Positions 46,278 to 55,075 of a stretch of 64,000 nucleotides of DNA are shown piece after piece (the stretch's first letter is position 1; the number at the start of each line of letters is the position of its first letter). The position numbers were made by a program, and so were the translations under genes. Source of the stretch: Sphingobacterium pedocola (GTDB lineage Bacteria > Bacteroidota > Bacteroidia > Sphingobacteriales > Sphingobacteriaceae). The notes beneath the pieces are model-generated. The model searched no databases and had not been told where the DNA came from. It saw nothing but the letters and a program-made list of their open reading frames with translations. The stretch spans positions 285,138 through 349,137 of the forward strand of contig NZ_MU158693.1 in the NCBI RefSeq assembly GCF_015209965.1, given 5' to 3'.

Positions 46278-48383
46278 TCACAGTGTTTCTTTCAACCATC
46301 CGAAAAATTCACGCTGCCATACCTGTGCATTATGACCTGAAAGAACCCAATGATTCTCTTCCGGTAGATAGACCAGTCTACTTTTGACGTCTTTTAATCT
46401 CGCAGCCTGAAAAGCTTCCAAACCTTGTCCGATCGGAACACGATAATCCTTTCCTCCCTGAAAAATTAATATTGGAGTATCCCATTTATCTACATGATTG
46501 ATAGGATTGAACGCCGTATATGTTTTCTCATTTGCTTTATCCCAATATGGCCCGCCTAGATCATGGTTAGCAAAAAACAATTCTTCAGTAGTGCCGTACC
46601 AAGAAGTCATATCAAACAATCCGCAATGGGAAATAAATGATTTGAAACGTCCCTCATGTACACCTGCTAGCATAAATACCGAATAGCCTCCATAGCTCGC
46701 TCCCACTGCGCCTATGCGTTCGTTATCCACATAAGGTTCTTTTGCCAGGTCGTCAATCGCCGATAGGTAATCCCGAATAGATTGCCCGCCCCAATCCTCG
46801 CTGATATCTTCATTCCATTTCACGCCCCAACCTGGCATACCCCTGCGGTTAGGCGCAATAACAATATATCCCTGTGAAGCCATTAGTTGAAAATTCCAAC
46901 GGAAAGAGTACGATTGCGTTGTTGCGGATTGAGGTCCGCCCTGACAAAATAAGAGTGTAGGATATTTCTTAGTGGGATCGAAATCAGGAGGATAAATAAC
47001 CCAAGAAAACAGATCTTGTCCGTCCGACGCTTTTGAGAACCGCCCCTCCACTTTCGTAGGAGCAATTTGTGCATAAGCTTCATCGTTCACTTTAGTGATC
47101 GGATTCAATTTTTTAGATTTAAGATCATACAGATATACTTCCGTTGCTTGCGTCAGCGTAGTAGATGTAACCACTAAGCCCTCCTTTGTTTCTCCTACAA
47201 TTCCTGTAATATCAAACTGTCCCTCTGATAGTTGCTGAATCTTAGGAAGCGCTCTATTTTTAAGGTTAGCCGGAATTGCGACTTCAAACAACTGCACTGT
47301 ACCTTTTACGGGTGCTATAAAATAGATCTTACGATTATCTTTACTCCATGTAAACGAATTGATGGTTCCGTCCCAATGCGCGGTCAAATTCAAGTTGATA
47401 TCCGCAGCAGCATCCCAAAGAACAATATCATTCTTATCTGCCTCGTATCCATCCGTTTTCATGCTCAGCCAGGCTAGCATCCCTCCATCTGTGTTATACA
47501 TCGGATTGGTATCATAGCCATTCATTCCTTCAGTAAGGTTTGTCGTTCTTTTCGAATTTAGATCGTAACGATAGATATCGGTATTTGTACTTTGTGCATA
47601 ATCCTTTCCGAATTTCTTTTTGCATACATATAGAACCGACTTCCCGTCAGGCGACCATGCGAAATCTTCGGCTCCTCCAAACGGAGCCTGTGGACTATAA
47701 TAAGGTTCTTCCGCCAACAAGTCTATTGCTTCATTAACCTTGCCCTGATCGTAACTCGCGACAAAAGGGTGATTGAAACGGCCATCATTGAATGAATCCC
47801 AATGCCTATAGTCCAAATCGTCATAGATATACACATTCGATTTAGACAAATCAGCATATTTGTCTACACTGTGATTCTTATTTACTAGCACTGATTTACT
47901 GAAGAGGATATGCTTCCCATCAGGCGAAAACTTCACATTCTCCAACCCACCGTCAACATCCGTTAATTGCTTTGCTTCACCTCCCTTTATATTTTTACGC
48001 CACAGTTGACCTTTGTAGGAATAAATTGCATCACCATTGTCTTCTATATGTAGCAGCGATTCTCCACCAGCTTCAGAAGTAAATTGAAGAGGAGTACCGC
48101 CATTTAACGCCACAACGAAGAGATTCTTTTCCGATTTATTTTCATCAAAGTTGTAGTTTGAAACGCCATAAATCAGCTGCGTCCCATCAGGGCTTAGTCC
48201 TTCAGCGGACACCCGACCCAGCTTCCACAATCTTTCAGGGCTCATGACTTCTTTACCAAAACTTTGCATCCTATGGGTAATAAGGGATTTGTTAATTATT
48301 TTTTCTGGAGCACGTTGCGCAAAAGCTGATGCACTCAATAGCAGTGCAATTGCTAGAATAGAATTTCTTCTCATCATATTCAT
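46278..48383 (-). CDS. S9 family (prolyl oligopeptidase/acylaminoacyl) serine peptidase
   Basis: About 701 residues from the ATG at 48383 (MNMMRRNSILAIALLLSASAFAQ, a good signal peptide; a longer frame to 48407 exists). The N-terminal part is a seven-bladed propeller with TolB-like repeats (LSPDGTQLIYGVSN, KFSPDGKHILFSKSV, AWSPDGKSVLYVCK). The C-terminal alpha/beta hydrolase has the nucleophile in GASYGGYS, the Asp in QGGKDYRVPI and the His in EENHWVL. It digests short peptides in the periplasm. Single gene. Confidence 0.93.
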   Translation of the reverse strand: MNMMRRNSILAIALLLSASAFAQRAPEKIINKSLITHRMQSFGKEVMSPERLWKLGRVSAEGLSPDGTQLIYGVSNYNFDENKSEKNLFVVALNGGTPLQFTSEAGGESLLHIEDNGDAIYSYKGQLWRKNIKGGEAKQLTDVDGGLENVKFSPDGKHILFSKSVLVNKNHSVDKYADLSKSNVYIYDDLDYRHWDSFNDGRFNHPFVASYDQGKVNEAIDLLAEEPYYSPQAPFGGAEDFAWSPDGKSVLYVCKKKFGKDYAQSTNTDIYRYDLNSKRTTNLTEGMNGYDTNPMYNTDGGMLAWLSMKTDGYEADKNDIVLWDAAADINLNLTAHWDGTINSFTWSKDNRKIYFIAPVKGTVQLFEVAIPANLKNRALPKIQQLSEGQFDITGIVGETKEGLVVTSTTLTQATEVYLYDLKSKKLNPITKVNDEAYAQIAPTKVEGRFSKASDGQDLFSWVIYPPDFDPTKKYPTLLFCQGGPQSATTQSYSFRWNFQLMASQGYIVIAPNRRGMPGWGVKWNEDISEDWGGQSIRDYLSAIDDLAKEPYVDNERIGAVGASYGGYSVFMLAGVHEGRFKSFISHCGLFDMTSWYGTTEELFFANHDLGGPYWDKANEKTYTAFNPINHVDKWDTPILIFQGGKDYRVPIGQGLEAFQAARLKDVKSRLVYLPEENHWVLSGHNAQVWQREFFGWLKETL

Positions 48384-48505
48384 TTTATTGAAGCCGCAAG
48401 GTAACAAAAACTGATGGTTTTTGTTATATCATCGATACCTCCTCTGCATGATCCACAAAGCAGTTAAGTACATTTGTATGTAGCACCATTTCGTACCCAT
48501 CACAT

Positions 48506-49996
48506 TTACTTCCGATCAAATTGATACCAATTTATTCGTGTCGACACACGCATCAATACCGCGAGAATAATGAATATCCCAATAGTTCCTACAATTAAAG
48601 AGTAATCGCGTAACTGCATTAAAACAAATATAAATCCGTAAAACAAGCTCAGAATTCCGGTAAAAAGCAATGCTATTTTTAGATCTTTTATAATCGACTT
48701 AATAAAAGAAGCAATCAATCCAACGGTGGCAACAGCAGCCAAAACATAAGCGGTGTTAAAATCTAAATATTCAGAGATTGCTAACAATAATGAATAGAAT
48801 AATACCATGGCCACGCCAATCAAAATATATTGGATAATATGGATACGCTGTTTTTTGATAATTTCTGTAAAGAATAAGGATGCAAAGGTAAGGATGATGA
48901 CTAATATACCATATTTAGCTACACGCGTTGTCTTCTGATAGTTATTTACTTCGGGTAAAAAATTAATCTGTACCATATCCGAATCGGTTGATTTGGTAAA
49001 AGACGACGGCGTATTTCCAGATGGATTTATTTCGGGCGTTACATCATCTGGTATGGAATATCTATTTTCAGTTAAATCGATGCCTGAAAAAGAATACAAG
49101 CGACCGGGATTCCCCTCCCATTGCGCAGGAAGACTTCTGCTGAAACTTGGTATTTGCCAAGTCGCCTGAAATTGATCAGCCTCTACATTCCGATCCTCGG
49201 GTAAATATCCACCGTTAAAACTCGGGTTATTCCATTTACCTGTGACATAAATAGAAGTTTGATTCGCTATAGGGAAATAATTCAACGACTTGGAACCTCT
49301 CAAATTCATTTTTATTGAAAAAGATTGCTTTGTATCTGCGATAGAAGATAGTGGAATATTTGCTACCAAATTGCTTTCAAAGAGTTGCAACGTTTTCTCG
49401 AACGTTCCTATTTCCATTATAGTGGTATCCCAGGTTAATGTTGGAGAATTCAGCAGCCCCTTGAGATCACGGATACCAAAAACTAGCTTTGCGTCGTTCC
49501 AACGCACATTCGTAAGATCCATCCCCAGTTTTTCGTGTTCCAGTCCTGAAAAATCTCCTTCCATTTCAATCTGAGCATTGTACACAACAGATTGATAGAT
49601 TCCCCTTTTCAAATATTCAGGAGTTACATTCGTCTTGATATTTACTTGATTCGGTAATAAAAATAACCAATCCTGCTGTATGCTTCTTATGACATTATCT
49701 TTTCCTTTTTCGTCCCTCTCCGTAGTTTCCCGTACATAATCATAAGGTATAGCAAGTACCGGGCTCGAAATCACTTGCTCTCTTCCCCATTTGGAAGAAA
49801 TTTCTGCGGTGACATCTTGCTCTCTATATTTCCTTTCTCTAATGAGATCATCTACCAACGACATTGGTAAAAGTAGCAGTAGAATGAGAAAAAAAATAAC
49901 ACCCAGTTTCAAGAGGACAGAATTAAACACCCTTTCCCAAAACGGAGGTTCATTTGGAGGTAATTGCGGAGGCATGTTGTGTGATGTAGTTTCCAT
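48506..49996 (-). CDS. creD: CreD family inner membrane protein
   Basis: 496 residues. One N-terminal span (LGVIFFLILLLLLPMSLV), a large periplasmic domain (about 60-310) with WGREQVISSPVLAIPY and YSFSGIDLTENRYSIP, and about six C-terminal spans. This matches CreD, an envelope-integrity protein induced by stress in enterobacteria. It is the last gene of an operon with a COQ4-like protein, an HTH regulator and a membrane protein; a CreBC-type system is absent, so the small regulator probably controls it. Confidence 0.88.
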   Translation of the reverse strand: METTSHNMPPQLPPNEPPFWERVFNSVLLKLGVIFFLILLLLLPMSLVDDLIRERKYREQDVTAEISSKWGREQVISSPVLAIPYDYVRETTERDEKGKDNVIRSIQQDWLFLLPNQVNIKTNVTPEYLKRGIYQSVVYNAQIEMEGDFSGLEHEKLGMDLTNVRWNDAKLVFGIRDLKGLLNSPTLTWDTTIMEIGTFEKTLQLFESNLVANIPLSSIADTKQSFSIKMNLRGSKSLNYFPIANQTSIYVTGKWNNPSFNGGYLPEDRNVEADQFQATWQIPSFSRSLPAQWEGNPGRLYSFSGIDLTENRYSIPDDVTPEINPSGNTPSSFTKSTDSDMVQINFLPEVNNYQKTTRVAKYGILVIILTFASLFFTEIIKKQRIHIIQYILIGVAMVLFYSLLLAISEYLDFNTAYVLAAVATVGLIASFIKSIIKDLKIALLFTGILSLFYGFIFVLMQLRDYSLIVGTIGIFIILAVLMRVSTRINWYQFDRK

Positions 49997-50002
49997 ATTA
50001 AT

Positions 50003-50491
50003 TTATTTTATTGTAATTAAGTTTGTTTTTAACGTCAAAGATGCGCGTAGTTCCTCAACAGAACGATGCAGAAGCACTTTAAATTCGATTTCGTGAAAAG
50101 GAGCCATGTTTCTTCCCTTTGTAAAGGCCTGCCTGTAAAACGAGAAATATTCCGGGAAAATGAATCCGCCAATAAAAATCATTGCAAACAAGTATAGACT
50201 CCATTTCCCATTGCCCAACAAGAGGTATTGCATTGCAATCTCGTCTTGAATTTTCGTGTCTGTATCAGTAAGGATATGAAATACATCGTGATTTTCTAAC
50301 TTAGGCATCACATCAAAATCATTGCGCAAATAAAAATCACCTAGCGCCCTACCCAACGTGTCCTCTGGATAAGACAAGAACTCCATTTTAGTTATCCCCC
50401 ACGCTTTCTTATTGATTTTAAACGTATTGGCATACACTCGTGACGACCACCCATATAGGTGTAACATAAATTTCAAACGAAAACCTCGCAT
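50003..50491 (-). CDS. COQ4-like family protein
   Basis: 162 residues, soluble except for a hydrophobic stretch (WSLYLFAMIFIGGFIFPEYF). The zinc signature of COQ4, HDxxH followed by 11 residues and Glu, is exact: H68-D-V-F-H72, ILTDTDTKIQD, E84, and the region DTLGRALGDFYLRNDFD also fits. COQ4 is a scaffold or decarboxylase-type factor for ubiquinone, a quinone that Bacteroidota do not make, so another lipid substrate is likely. It lies six bases before creD in one operon. The ATG at 50491 is assumed; Met36 is an alternative. Confidence 0.75.
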   Translation of the reverse strand: MRGFRLKFMLHLYGWSSRVYANTFKINKKAWGITKMEFLSYPEDTLGRALGDFYLRNDFDVMPKLENHDVFHILTDTDTKIQDEIAMQYLLLGNGKWSLYLFAMIFIGGFIFPEYFSFYRQAFTKGRNMAPFHEIEFKVLLHRSVEELRASLTLKTNLITIK

Positions 50492-50512
50492 ATATTAATA
50501 ATTTAAAAGAAC

Positions 50513-50529
50513 TTTGAATTCCAAAGTGT
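50513..50529. promoter_or_regulatory. Inverted repeat ACTTTG-N5-CAAAGT, copy 1
   Basis: A 6+6 dyad with spacer AATTC just upstream of the COQ4-like gene (22 bases before its start). The same dyad with the same spacing recurs at 51469-51485, upstream of the operon. Confidence 0.5.
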
Positions 50530-50542
50530 ATAATTAAAAAAA

Positions 50543-50845
50543 TTATTTGTATTGTTGTTTTATTAAATTTTCTAAAGCTTTTAAGTGGTTTTCAAAAGAT
50601 CGTTGTCCTTTCTCCGTCCTGCGGTACCGCGTGTTGGGTTTACGATCAACGAAACTTTTAAATACAGTTAAATACCCTTCTTTCTCCAAACTTTTCAGAT
50701 TAGATGCTAGATTTCCATCGGTAACATCCAATAGATCCTTCAGGGAATTAAAATCGTATTCCTCATTTGCGACCAATACGCTCATGATCTGAAGACGTAT
50801 CCTATTCTCCAATACTTTGTCATATAATGAAAAATCTAAGCTCAC
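50543..50845 (-). CDS. Winged-helix transcriptional regulator (HTH_27 type)
   Basis: 100 residues from a GTG start that overlaps the TAG of the preceding gene by one base (TAGTG). The wHTH is complete: LENRIRLQIMSVLV, recognition region DLLDVTDGNLASNLKSLEKE, and wing TVFKSFVDRKPNTRYRRTEKG. The family contains small regulators of unknown signal, often linked to creD-type membrane genes in Bacteroidota. Candidate target sites are the two ACTTTG-N5-CAAAGT dyads at 50513 and 51469. Confidence 0.88.
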   Translation of the reverse strand: MSLDFSLYDKVLENRIRLQIMSVLVANEEYDFNSLKDLLDVTDGNLASNLKSLEKEGYLTVFKSFVDRKPNTRYRRTEKGQRSFENHLKALENLIKQQYK

Positions 50846-51462
50846 TATTCGTATCTTTTATAGACAATCAAACCATAAATAATATGTAACACGCCGAATC
50901 CTAGAGCCCAAAACCATAATCCGTAACCGGGAAAACAAAGTGCAAGAAGACCCAATATGATCTCAAAAATACCGAGCCATTTAACTTCTTTAAATGTGTA
51001 GGTACTTGCTGCATTTAATGCTAATCCATAGAAAATCAATAAGGAAGATGCTATTAATCCGTAGTAACCTTTGGCAAATATAATCAGTGAAAACACCCCA
51101 CCCGTTATCAGCGGAACAGCAACTGCAAATAACAAAGAGCGACTCGTGGCATTCCAAATCGATTGATTTATTCGCTTGGCCTTACGCTTAGCCATCAATA
51201 CACCTGTAACAATAGAAATCAATAAAACAAATAAAGCAATCAGAAGCAGTTTAACAATAATGATTTCGTCGGTGACAAAGTGATCACGATATCCAAATTG
51301 ACTCTTAAAACCGTATACTATTAAGTAACCTAGTGCAGCTCCAATTAAGGCATACGTACCAATAAGTACGCCTGATAAGCCGCTAATAGAAATGAATTTG
51401 CTAGACTTTTCCATAATCGAGCGAATCTGTCCTATTTCTTTTATAATGTCCTGTTGATTCAT
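50845..51462 (-). CDS. Multi-span inner membrane protein, first gene of the creD operon
   Basis: 205 residues from the ATG at 51462 (MNQQDIIKEIGQIRSIMEKS); a longer frame to 51522 crosses the operator dyad and is less likely. About six spans (GLSGVLIGTYALIGAALGYL; LLLIALFVLLISIVTGVLMA; and others). I do not know a function. The N-terminal 30 residues are charged and helical. Stop and start codons overlap by one base with the regulator, so the pair is translationally coupled. Confidence 0.8.
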   Translation of the reverse strand: MNQQDIIKEIGQIRSIMEKSSKFISISGLSGVLIGTYALIGAALGYLIVYGFKSQFGYRDHFVTDEIIIVKLLLIALFVLLISIVTGVLMAKRKAKRINQSIWNATSRSLLFAVAVPLITGGVFSLIIFAKGYYGLIASSLLIFYGLALNAASTYTFKEVKWLGIFEIILGLLALCFPGYGLWFWALGFGVLHIIYGLIVYKRYE

Positions 51463-51468
51463 AAAAGT

Positions 51469-51485
51469 ACTTTGTTTTCCAAAGT
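51469..51485. promoter_or_regulatory. Inverted repeat ACTTTG-N5-CAAAGT, copy 2
   Basis: The same 6+6 dyad and spacing as at 50513-50529, with spacer TTTTC, six bases before the start codon of the operon's first gene. Its position at the expected promoter suits repression. Confidence 0.5.
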
Positions 51486-51557
51486 AAAAGAATAATAATG
51501 ACTTACGCAACAGAAATTTCATATTTTATTTTTTTTTGAAAAATAATCAAAAAAGAC

Positions 51558-51588
51558 TTGACAGATATAGTAAACGTTTCTATCTTTG
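51558..51588 (+). promoter_or_regulatory. Promoter of tRNA-Leu
   Basis: TTG (51558-51560), a 20-base spacer and TATCTTTG (51581-51588): an exact Bacteroidota promoter, about 23 bases before the mature tRNA 5' end. Confidence 0.75.
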
Positions 51589-51610
51589 TGGCACAAAAGA
51601 AATCCTAACT

Positions 51611-51692
51611 GCGGAAGTGGCGTAATTGGTAGCCGCACCAGACTTAGGATCTGGCGCCGCAAGGCGTGGGGGTTCGAGTCCCTTCTTCCGCA
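51611..51692 (+). tRNA. tRNA-Leu (anticodon UAG)
   Basis: Acceptor arm GCGGAAG pairs with CTTCCGC, discriminator A at 51692. The anticodon stem CCAGA/TCTGG encloses CTTAGGA, anticodon TAG. A long variable arm (CGCCGCAAGGCG) marks a class II tRNA, and the T arm GGGGGTTCGAGTCCC is standard. The CCA end is not encoded. Confidence 0.96.
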
Positions 51693-51698
51693 CTTGAT

Positions 51699-51729
51699 AT
51701 CCTCCCGAACATAAAGACATCGGGAGGAT
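51699..51729 (+). terminator. Terminator after tRNA-Leu
   Basis: A 10-bp stem ATCCTCCCGA / TCGGGAGGAT with an 11-base loop followed by TTTTTTATT, seven bases after the tRNA. Confidence 0.9.
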
Positions 51730-51766
51730 TTTTTATTATAATGCGAAAAATAACGCTAAGAAGAGT

Positions 51767-53101
51767 ATGAATATTTCACATCAAAAAACCGATGACATCA
51801 ACGCAAACATTATAGTTGAGTTAACGCCAGAAGATTATAACCCCGCGGTTGACAAAGCTATTAAAGATCAAGCAAAAAAAGCAAAATTACCTGGATTCCG
51901 CCCCGGATTAGTACCGACTGGTCATATTAGACGTACTTACGGTAAATCCATTTTATTTGATGAGGTTAATCGCATTATCAATAATAAAATCTCTGAATAT
52001 ATCGGTGAACAAAAGTTGGAGGTACTAGGCCAACCTCTTCCAAAAGAAGACGATGCTGAGGTAAATTACAACTGGGATTTTAAAGATACATTCAAATTTA
52101 ACTATGAAATTGGTTTAGCTCCAGAATTTGATGTTCCTTTTACCGCAGAAACTGAATTTATCGAATACGATATCAAGGCCGACGATGCTACATTACAAGA
52201 GCGTATCAAAAATTTACGCCGTAGCTATGGCAAAATGACAAATCCTGAAGTTTCTGAAGAAGGTGACGTCTTATACGCAGCTTTGAAACAAGTGAAGGAT
52301 GAAGGAATAGAAAAAACAACTTCTATCCGTACAGACATTATCGAGGATGCAAAAATCAAAAAATCACTAGTGGGTCTTAAAAAAGAAGATGTAGTGAAAA
52401 TAGATGTAAAAAAAGCATTTAAGGTAGATGACTTAGCTCGTATCTTGGGTATAACAGAAGAAGAAGCGGAGAACTTAGATGTAACGAAATTTGAACTGAC
52501 CGTTCAAAACATCAACCGTCTTGAGGAATCTGATTTAAATCAAGAATTCTTTGACAAACTGTTCCCGGCTGGCGAAGTTACAACAGAGGAACAATTTAAC
52601 GCTAAAGTAACAGAGGAAGTAGAAAATCTATTCAAACAAAATTCAGCACAAAAGTTACGCAATGATATGTATACTTTTGGAATGGATAAAGCAGATACTA
52701 AATTTCCGGAAACGTTCTTAAAAAAATGGTTAAAAGCTACTAATCCAAATCTTTCCGAGCAAGAAATCGAAGAAGGTTTTGCAGACTTCGTTAGCAATTT
52801 AAAATGGACTATCATCGAAAATCGAGTAGTAACAGCCAATAATCTTGAGGTAAAATACGACGAAGTTGTTGATTTAGCTAAAGAGCGTATTTATTCACAG
52901 ATCAAAATGTACAACATGAATGATGAGCCCACTGATGAGCAATTAAATCAGTTTGCGCTTCAATTGTTAGCAGATAGAGAACAGGCAAATCGTTTGTTCG
53001 AAGAAGTGAAGGCGCTAAAGGTGTTCGATAAGTTGAAATCCACTGTAAAAATCAAATCGAAAAAAATCGCCTACGATAAATTCGAAAAGTTAGACAAATA
53101 A
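51767..53101 (+). CDS. tig: Trigger factor
   Basis: 444 residues, normal for the family. The ribosome-binding loop GFRPGLVP is at about residues 43-50 in the N-terminal domain. The PPIase-like insertion and the helical chaperone domain (NQEFFDKLFPAGEVTTEEQF, about 270 onward) follow. It folds nascent chains on the ribosome. In many Bacteroidota tig is followed by clpP and clpX; here a terminator and an unrelated minus-strand gene follow, so it stands alone. Confidence 0.93.
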   Translation: MNISHQKTDDINANIIVELTPEDYNPAVDKAIKDQAKKAKLPGFRPGLVPTGHIRRTYGKSILFDEVNRIINNKISEYIGEQKLEVLGQPLPKEDDAEVNYNWDFKDTFKFNYEIGLAPEFDVPFTAETEFIEYDIKADDATLQERIKNLRRSYGKMTNPEVSEEGDVLYAALKQVKDEGIEKTTSIRTDIIEDAKIKKSLVGLKKEDVVKIDVKKAFKVDDLARILGITEEEAENLDVTKFELTVQNINRLEESDLNQEFFDKLFPAGEVTTEEQFNAKVTEEVENLFKQNSAQKLRNDMYTFGMDKADTKFPETFLKKWLKATNPNLSEQEIEEGFADFVSNLKWTIIENRVVTANNLEVKYDEVVDLAKERIYSQIKMYNMNDEPTDEQLNQFALQLLADREQANRLFEEVKALKVFDKLKSTVKIKSKKIAYDKFEKLDK

Positions 53102-53147
53102 CCGAAATTCATTTTGGTATACCATATAAAAGCGGTTAACAGTACAT

Positions 53148-53184
53148 TGCCCTTAAAAGTATCTAACTTTTAGGGGCATTTTTT
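53148..53184 (+). terminator. Terminator of trigger factor
   Basis: A 13-bp stem TGCCCTTAAAAGT / ACTTTTAGGGGCA (one G-U pair) with a 5-base loop followed by TTTTTTG. Confidence 0.85.
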
Positions 53185-53277
53185 GTATTAGGCTTTATCC
53201 TATACATAAAAGGTGGCCCTATAAAAGCCGAATTAAACCTTCGTTTTGGTATGCCTTTTACGTTTTAAAAATTAACC

Positions 53278-54711
53278 CTAAAACTGAATATTATAACCAA
53301 TAGAGATTCGCCCAAAAGGAAATTCACGATGAAAATCGTCATATTGTGGATCGTCGAAATTACCTTGTAACGAGAAATATCCTGAACTGGCATTCAGTGA
53401 AAAGCGTTTAAAAAGCCGAAGACTCGCTTCTATCGTACCTGCATGCAGGATATAATTGGAGTCATTTCCACTAATGGTATAGAACAATCCACCGTTATAG
53501 TCCGCAATCAACAGCAGTCGGTTCAATAAACTCAATTCACCTCGATAGCGATAGCTTAAGCCCGAACCATAATTGTAATTACGACTTGCGCCATAAAGCA
53601 GGTAAGGATCTGGAACAGCAGCCAAAGCTACAGCACCAGCCCCAACACTCATATTGAGCCTGTTGTTTTTCTTATATCTAAACTCAGAGACCCAATTATA
53701 ATTAATACTTTGTGCCCCATAAAAGAACGCGTCATTATTATAGAAGTCATAATGTGCATTCAAGGTTCCAAAATGACTACTTTTCCTACTTTTAAAGAAT
53801 TCCGCACCGTACAGCAATGCATGGACATTCACCGCGTTAATAAATGTGCTATCTCCATCCCCTACTTCAAAGTTGACATAGAATTGATCAAAAGGTCTTT
53901 TATAATTATGGGCTCCATTACTGTATTTAAAACGTAACCGGGCATAAAACGTATTCTTTCCCTCAGTTAGGAAATCCCCTTCGCGGGCATCGTATCGTCT
54001 TATGCCAGCGTCTACTTCGGCACTGATAACAGATGAGTCGACTGAATTATAATCATCTACTTTTCCCCATTTACCATCTAGCAGTCGATTAAGACCGTTG
54101 ACAGGGTTTACGATAAAAGCGACGATTTCATTGCCGATCCGATTTCCATATTTTCCCCGTGCTAAAATATTCCGAGAAACCCGGTGCGTCATTTCTCCCA
54201 GAATTACTCCACCGAAAGCTGTATTTACGAGATCATTTATGGAAGGGTGTTGCGTTTCACCCGCTGTTTCCCAAATATAAGATCCCATTAAAGTCGCTAC
54301 AGTTGATTGGTAAAAGTTATAACCATTACTTCGAAAAGCATTAAAATACAACTGTCCGTGATAGGGGTGGTCGATTTGATTGGTTGTGAACTGATTATCA
54401 TCCCAGTCCCAGGCACTGATACGTTGATGGTCAATAAAATTTTGGAACGAAATATAAGAATATGGGTCGCGCGTAATAAATCTATTAAATGATGCCGGCA
54501 CTGCCTGAGCTAAAAACCACTCCGCACCAGCTCGCCAAAAATGCTTCGGTCGAATAGGGTCTATATTTTTAGTAAATGTGTCCTGAATAGAATAATTGAC
54601 GGGTATATCACTAAGTATCTTTACTTGGGCCATTGACATAGAATCCGCAGGCTGCTGCGCAACAGCAACAGATTGGCTGCAAAAAAATATAAATAACAAC
54701 AATTTACCCAC
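53278..54711 (-). CDS. DUF3943 outer membrane-type protein
   Basis: 477 residues from a GTG start at 54711, which gives a clean signal peptide (VGKLLLFIFFCSQSVAVAQQ). A TTG start 24 bases upstream lies inside a perfect -7 box, TATTTTTG at 54740-54733, and is therefore unlikely. DUF3943 landmarks are visible: HPYHGQLYFNAFRSNGYNFY and GEMTHRVSRNIL. The C-terminal half is amphipathic strands ending GRISIGYNIQF, as in an outer membrane barrel. Function unknown. Single gene. Confidence 0.8.
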   Translation of the reverse strand: MGKLLLFIFFCSQSVAVAQQPADSMSMAQVKILSDIPVNYSIQDTFTKNIDPIRPKHFWRAGAEWFLAQAVPASFNRFITRDPYSYISFQNFIDHQRISAWDWDDNQFTTNQIDHPYHGQLYFNAFRSNGYNFYQSTVATLMGSYIWETAGETQHPSINDLVNTAFGGVILGEMTHRVSRNILARGKYGNRIGNEIVAFIVNPVNGLNRLLDGKWGKVDDYNSVDSSVISAEVDAGIRRYDAREGDFLTEGKNTFYARLRFKYSNGAHNYKRPFDQFYVNFEVGDGDSTFINAVNVHALLYGAEFFKSRKSSHFGTLNAHYDFYNNDAFFYGAQSINYNWVSEFRYKKNNRLNMSVGAGAVALAAVPDPYLLYGASRNYNYGSGLSYRYRGELSLLNRLLLIADYNGGLFYTISGNDSNYILHAGTIEASLRLFKRFSLNASSGYFSLQGNFDDPQYDDFHREFPFGRISIGYNIQF

Positions 54712-54732
54712 AATAGAAATGACTTTAAGAGG

Positions 54733-54740
54733 CAAAAATA
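54733..54740 (-). promoter_or_regulatory. -7 box TATTTTTG for the DUF3943 gene
   Basis: An exact TAnnTTTG match on the minus strand, about 22 bases before the GTG start. No -33 element was found. Confidence 0.4.
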
Positions 54741-55075
54741 ATATTTTACTGTAGCTTCTTCGTACTAAACCTCAAAACATATAATAAAATGGCAGTCATA
54801 ATTTACCAGGGGTATAGTGTATGCAGTGACTACAAAGCTATGCATCTTTCTAATTAAGAAATCGCTTACTGCAAGACGCCGAAAAAGCCTCATCTTTTTG
54901 ATAAGGTTTAAAATAAATGACCGAGTATTAGTTGATTTTTACTCGGTCATTTTTATGTTGATTATTTCTAGTTGTTTTACTTTTTTGTGGCTTTAACAAG
55001 GTTATAGGCCCTACTTTTTATTCTTCCATTGTAGTGAAAATATTCGAATGCACACCTCCAAAAATTTGGCAAAAT
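54736..55075. other. 340-base spacer downstream of the GH88 gene
   Basis: Holds the -7 box of the DUF3943 gene at its left end and a hairpin at 54915-54952. Nothing else was recognised. Confidence 0.5.
54915..54952. terminator. Probable terminator of the lipoprotein-GH88 transcript
   Basis: A 12-bp stem AAATGACCGAGT / ACTCGGTCATTT with a 14-base loop and T-rich flanks on both strands, about 125 bases past the GH88 stop. Confidence 0.65.
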
